Source: JALYUA01 sp038239305
GTDB lineage: Bacteria; Acidobacteriota; Thermoanaerobaculia; UBA5066; Gp7-AA6
Reading direction: 5' to 3'
Assembly: GCA_038239305.1 (NCBI GenBank)
Contig: JBBSEW010000012.1
Coordinates: forward strand, 1 to 64,000
DNA: 64,000 nt
The translations under genes were made by a program, and so were the position numbers. Below the pieces are notes generated by a model. The model saw only the letters and a list, made by a program, of their open reading frames with translations, did no database searches and was not told the DNA's origin. This document shows positions 61,294 through 64,000 of the stretch, one piece after another (positions within the stretch are counted from its first letter, which is position 1; the number at the start of each line of letters is the position of its first letter).

Positions 61294-61815
61294 ATGAACG
61301 AGGCGATCCGTGTGGCGATCGTGACCGTGTCCGACGGCGTCGCCGCGGGGGCGCGCGAGGATCGGGGCGGGCCGGCCTGCGAAGCGGTCTTTACCGCATC
61401 GAACATTCCGCACCGGATCGTCTCCCGATCGGTCTGTTCCGACGATCGGGATCGCGTGGCCGCCACGATCCGGGATCTCACGGACCGCGGCGTGACGGAC
61501 CTCGTGGTGCTGACGGGAGGCACCGGCGTCGCGCCTCGAGACCGCACGCCGGAAGCGGTGCGGGACGTGGTGTCATTCGAGATCCCGGGCCTGGCGGAGA
61601 AGATGCGCGCGGACACGGGCGCGGATTTTCCGGCCGCCTACCTCTCGCGGCAGGTCGTCGGCGTCCGCGGAGAGACCCTCGTCGTCGCGCTGCCGGGATC
61701 GCCGGCTGGAGCCGCAGACTGTCTGCGGGCCATCCTCACGCTCCTGCCGCACGCGATCGCACTCGCCCGGGGCAGCCAGCCTTCCCATCCTCGCCCGCCG
61801 GACGGCTCCGCTTGA
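61294..61815 (+). CDS. moaB: MoaB/MogA-family molybdopterin protein
   Basis: A 173-residue MoaB/MogA/CinA-N-fold protein that adenylylates molybdopterin or assists molybdate insertion. VAIVTVSDGVAAGAREDRGG, LVVLTGGTGVAPRDRTPEA and VVALPGSPAGAADCL are the family blocks. It follows moaC by 46 bases. MogA versus MoaB cannot be separated by eye. Its TGA overlaps the TTG start of the next gene. Confidence 0.9.
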   Translation: MNEAIRVAIVTVSDGVAAGAREDRGGPACEAVFTASNIPHRIVSRSVCSDDRDRVAATIRDLTDRGVTDLVVLTGGTGVAPRDRTPEAVRDVVSFEIPGLAEKMRADTGADFPAAYLSRQVVGVRGETLVVALPGSPAGAADCLRAILTLLPHAIALARGSQPSHPRPPDGSA

Positions 61816-63479
61816 GCGCGGTGCGGCCGGGGATCGACGGTCTCCTCGCCGACCCCTCTCCGGTTGTGGGGCGCCGGATCGGGTTGATCACGAATCCGTC
61901 GGGCGTGACCGCAGGCGGCGTGCCGAGCTGGCAGGCGCTTCACACGCTTCCCGGAGCAACCCTCGCCCGCCTCTTCGGACCCGAGCACGGCGTCGACGGG
62001 GGCGCCATCTACATGGAAGCGGTGGGCCGAGGGACCCACGTGCCGACGGGTCTTCCCGCCGTTTCGCTTTACGGCGCCACGGAGGAAACCTTGAAGCCGC
62101 GGCGCGAGGATCTGAACGGCCTGGATGCCCTCGTCTTCGACGTCGCGGATGTGGGAAGCCGCTACTACACGTACATATGGACGATGATGCTGGCGATGGA
62201 GGCCTGCGCCGAAGCGGGCCTCCGATTCGTCGTCTGCGATCGCCCGAATCCCATCGGGGGCCCGGTCGAGGGCGCCCCGCAGGATCCGGATCTCCTTTCG
62301 TTCGTCGGCCTTCATCCGATCGCGGTGCGGCACGGCATGACGGCCGCCGAGCTCGCCCATCTCCTGCGGGGGGAGAGGAAGATCGACGTCGACCTCGTCG
62401 TCGTGCCGATGAAGGGTTGGGCGCGGAACACGCCTTTCGCGCGCACGGGACTTCCCTGGGTGTCGCCCTCGCCGAACATCCCGTCCCCCGCGACCGCGCT
62501 CGTGTATCCGGGGATGTGCCTGCTCGAGGGGACGAACCTGTCGGAGGGCCGCGGAACGACTCGCCCGTTCGAGGTTTTCGGAGCCCCGTGGCTCGAGGCG
62601 GGCCCCTTCGCGGACGCGCTGAATTCCCGCGCGCTTCCGGGCGTCACGTTCGTCCCGACTCACTTTCGTCCGATGTTCGACAAGCATGCGGGAGAAACCT
62701 GCGGCGGCGCGCTCTTCCACGTCACCGATCCCGGTACGTTTCCGTCCTTCGAGACGGGTCTCGTGATCGTCGAGACCGCTCGAAGGATGAACCCGGGGCG
62801 TTTCGCCTGGCGCACGGAGCCCTACGAGTTCGATCCGCGGCCCGCGATCGACCTTCTCACGGGATCCACCCTGTTCCGGCGGCTGGTGGACGCGGGGGAA
62901 GACATCGCTCCGGAAATCGCCCGCCATGCCGCCGGCGCCATCCTTTTCCGCGCGCGCCGGGCCCCCCACCGCCTGTACCCGGACGAGAAGCCCGCCGCGG
63001 TGGCGCTCGTCGGAGGCCACAACTCCGGAAAGACCAGTGTCCTCGTCGATCTCGTTCCGCGCCTCCAGGCCCGAGGGTTCGTCGTCGGCACGCTGAAGCA
63101 CACGTCGAAGGACGCCGAAGACGACGTCCCCGGCAAGGACTCGTTCACGCACGCGCGGGTCAGGCCGGCTGTGGCCTCCTTCGTGACGCCGGAGCGCTCG
63201 ACGGCTCGCCGCTTCGGGGGCGAGGAACCGATCGAGGACCTGCTCGCGCGCGAGTATGCCCGGTGCGACGTCGTGCTCATCGAGGGTTACAAGGCGCTTC
63301 CCGTGCCGAGGATCGAAGTGACGAGGCGGGGGATATCGCGCCCGTCGATCGAGCGACCCGCCGCCCGCGTATCGGATCAGGGAGCGGAACCGGATGGCGT
63401 TCCGACGTTCGCGTTCGGGGATACGGAACGGATCGCCGACGCCATCCTGGAGCTCGCCGGCCTGGCCCGCCGGGGCTGA
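61812..63479 (+). CDS. NamZ (DUF1343) - MobB fusion protein
   Basis: A 555-residue protein joining two unrelated enzymes. Residues 1-390 are a DUF1343 domain, the family of exo-acting N-acetylmuramidase NamZ: GLITNPSGVT, FGPEHGVDG, DVADVGSRYYTY, DRPNPIGG, EGTNLSEGRGTTRPFE. Residues 395-555 are MobB, the GTP-binding partner of MobA: P-loop VALVGGHNSGKTSVL, VVGTLKHTSKD, VVLIEGYKALPVPRIEV. There is no signal peptide, although NamZ homologues act on cell-wall sugars. The TTG at 61812 overlaps the moaB stop (TTGA); a GTG three codons later is an alternative. No stop or frameshift separates the domains. Confidence 0.9.
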   Translation: MSAVRPGIDGLLADPSPVVGRRIGLITNPSGVTAGGVPSWQALHTLPGATLARLFGPEHGVDGGAIYMEAVGRGTHVPTGLPAVSLYGATEETLKPRREDLNGLDALVFDVADVGSRYYTYIWTMMLAMEACAEAGLRFVVCDRPNPIGGPVEGAPQDPDLLSFVGLHPIAVRHGMTAAELAHLLRGERKIDVDLVVVPMKGWARNTPFARTGLPWVSPSPNIPSPATALVYPGMCLLEGTNLSEGRGTTRPFEVFGAPWLEAGPFADALNSRALPGVTFVPTHFRPMFDKHAGETCGGALFHVTDPGTFPSFETGLVIVETARRMNPGRFAWRTEPYEFDPRPAIDLLTGSTLFRRLVDAGEDIAPEIARHAAGAILFRARRAPHRLYPDEKPAAVALVGGHNSGKTSVLVDLVPRLQARGFVVGTLKHTSKDAEDDVPGKDSFTHARVRPAVASFVTPERSTARRFGGEEPIEDLLAREYARCDVVLIEGYKALPVPRIEVTRRGISRPSIERPAARVSDQGAEPDGVPTFAFGDTERIADAILELAGLARRG

Positions 63480-63534
63480 CCGCCCGGAAGCGGAAAAAGG
63501 AAGTGGGCCGGCGGCGATCGGCTGAGCGCCCGGC

Positions 63535-64000
63535 TCAGCGATCGAGCGCGAGACGGACGTTGCGGACCAGCTCCGAAACGGTGAACGGCTTCTGGATGAA
63601 ACCGAATACGCCGTCCGCGATGCTCCTGTCTCCCTCCGATTGCTCGCCGTGACCGGACATGAAGAGAGCGCGCAACCCGGGGGATCGGAGCTGCAGGCGC
63701 GCGATGAGCTCCGGGCCGCCGCAACCGGGCATCATGACGTCCGTGACGACCAGGTCGATCGGGTCGGTGTGGTGTGCAAACAGGCTCTCGGCGTTGTTCC
63801 CGTTCTCGGCTTCCAGGACGTTGTAACCCGCGGAGATGAGGATGCGCCGGGCGAGCTGGCGAACTCCCGCCTCGTCCTCGACGAGCAGGATCGTCTCCGA
63901 CGGGGCGTTGGACAGGACCGGGATTACCGCCTGGTTCCCCGGAGCAGCGGCCTCGCCCTCGGCACGCGGCAGATAGACGCGAAAGGTCGTACCGTGCCCG
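63535..64000 (-). CDS. Hybrid histidine kinase, C-terminal part only
   Basis: About 154 residues are visible; the N-terminus lies beyond the right edge. The visible sequence begins with GHGTTFRVYLP, the last box of an HATPase domain, so a histidine kinase core lies upstream. A receiver domain follows: ILLVEDEAGVRQLARRIL, phospho-aspartate in LVVTDVMMPGCGG, and FIQKPFTVSELV with the conserved lysine. It ends ALDR. A PAS-containing sensor is common in this class but cannot be seen. Confidence 0.88.
   Translation of the reverse strand, partial: GHGTTFRVYLPRAEGEAAAPGNQAVIPVLSNAPSETILLVEDEAGVRQLARRILISAGYNVLEAENGNNAESLFAHHTDPIDLVVTDVMMPGCGGPELIARLQLRSPGLRALFMSGHGEQSEGDRSIADGVFGFIQKPFTVSELVRNVRLALDR

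Overview
The window reads as a GC-rich chromosome segment from a Gram-negative bacterium. It encodes an outer-membrane-type beta-barrel, a periplasmic TonB-domain protein, a lipoprotein and lipoyl synthesis. Dense small operons, 34-710 residue proteins, Ser/Thr kinase, PATAN/DnaJ-like, MerR-TPR, RDD and DUF2298/Agl23-type proteins together suggest Acidobacteriota (possibly Thermoanaerobaculia). That placement is inference only; no rRNA, tRNA, CRISPR, IS element or prophage was seen.

Layout. 0-8.3 kb: a flavoprotein divergent from a small ORF plus PATAN/J-like protein, then DoxX, an unknown exported protein, an SDR, an AlkA-type glycosylase, a DUF72 protein, Ku and a MerR-TPR protein. 8.2-10.5 kb: repeat-rich gaps flanking a beta-barrel gene. 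10.5-15.5 kb: Ser/Thr kinase, thioredoxin-reductase-like protein, UbiA-family phosphoribosyltransferase and a dolichyl-phosphate-mannose-synthase-like GT2. 15.6-31.9 kb: a minus-strand block of eight genes. It holds three membrane GT-C type proteins (two fused to NHL beta-propellers, one to an F5/8-type C domain), a free NHL lipoprotein, a second DUF2298 (YYY) membrane protein, a GT4, an epimerase and an FkbM methyltransferase. 32.1-35.0 kb: a LigD split into three coupled genes. 35.2-42 kb: PLP decarboxylase, DUF4442, PflX-like radical SAM, DUF72, TonB, lipA, lipB. 42-48.9 kb: GT-C protein, 2-oxoacid dehydrogenase E2, two LiaF-like membrane proteins, LytS/LytR pair, RDD protein. 49-59.8 kb: SppA, a GNAT-like orphan, E1 beta/alpha, BON protein, isobutyryl-type acyl-CoA mutase, RibBA, SPFH protein. 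60-64 kb: molybdenum-cofactor operon ending in a NamZ-MobB fusion, then the end of a hybrid histidine kinase.

How the parts work together. The UbiA protein and GT2 are the kind of enzymes that make polyprenyl-phosphate sugars, and GT-C enzymes use such donors outside the membrane. The 13.6-31.9 kb region is therefore best read as one envelope glycan or glycoprotein assembly locus, with NHL propellers as its extracytoplasmic modules. This is the best candidate here for an undescribed system. E2, LipB and LipA are arranged so that a lipoylated enzyme is encoded with its lipoylation enzymes. E1 lies beside the acyl-CoA mutase, compatible with branched-chain amino acid oxidation.

Two genome-style signals stand out. 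Many genes have a TANNNT or nAAAAT -10-like box 6-10 bases before the start codon and no Shine-Dalgarno, as expected of leaderless transcripts. Intergenic gaps carry tandem arrays with a strict 7-base period but a different unit at each locus, plus a composite hairpin/octamer repeat family. Twelve gene pairs overlap by four bases (ATGA, GTGA or TTGA).
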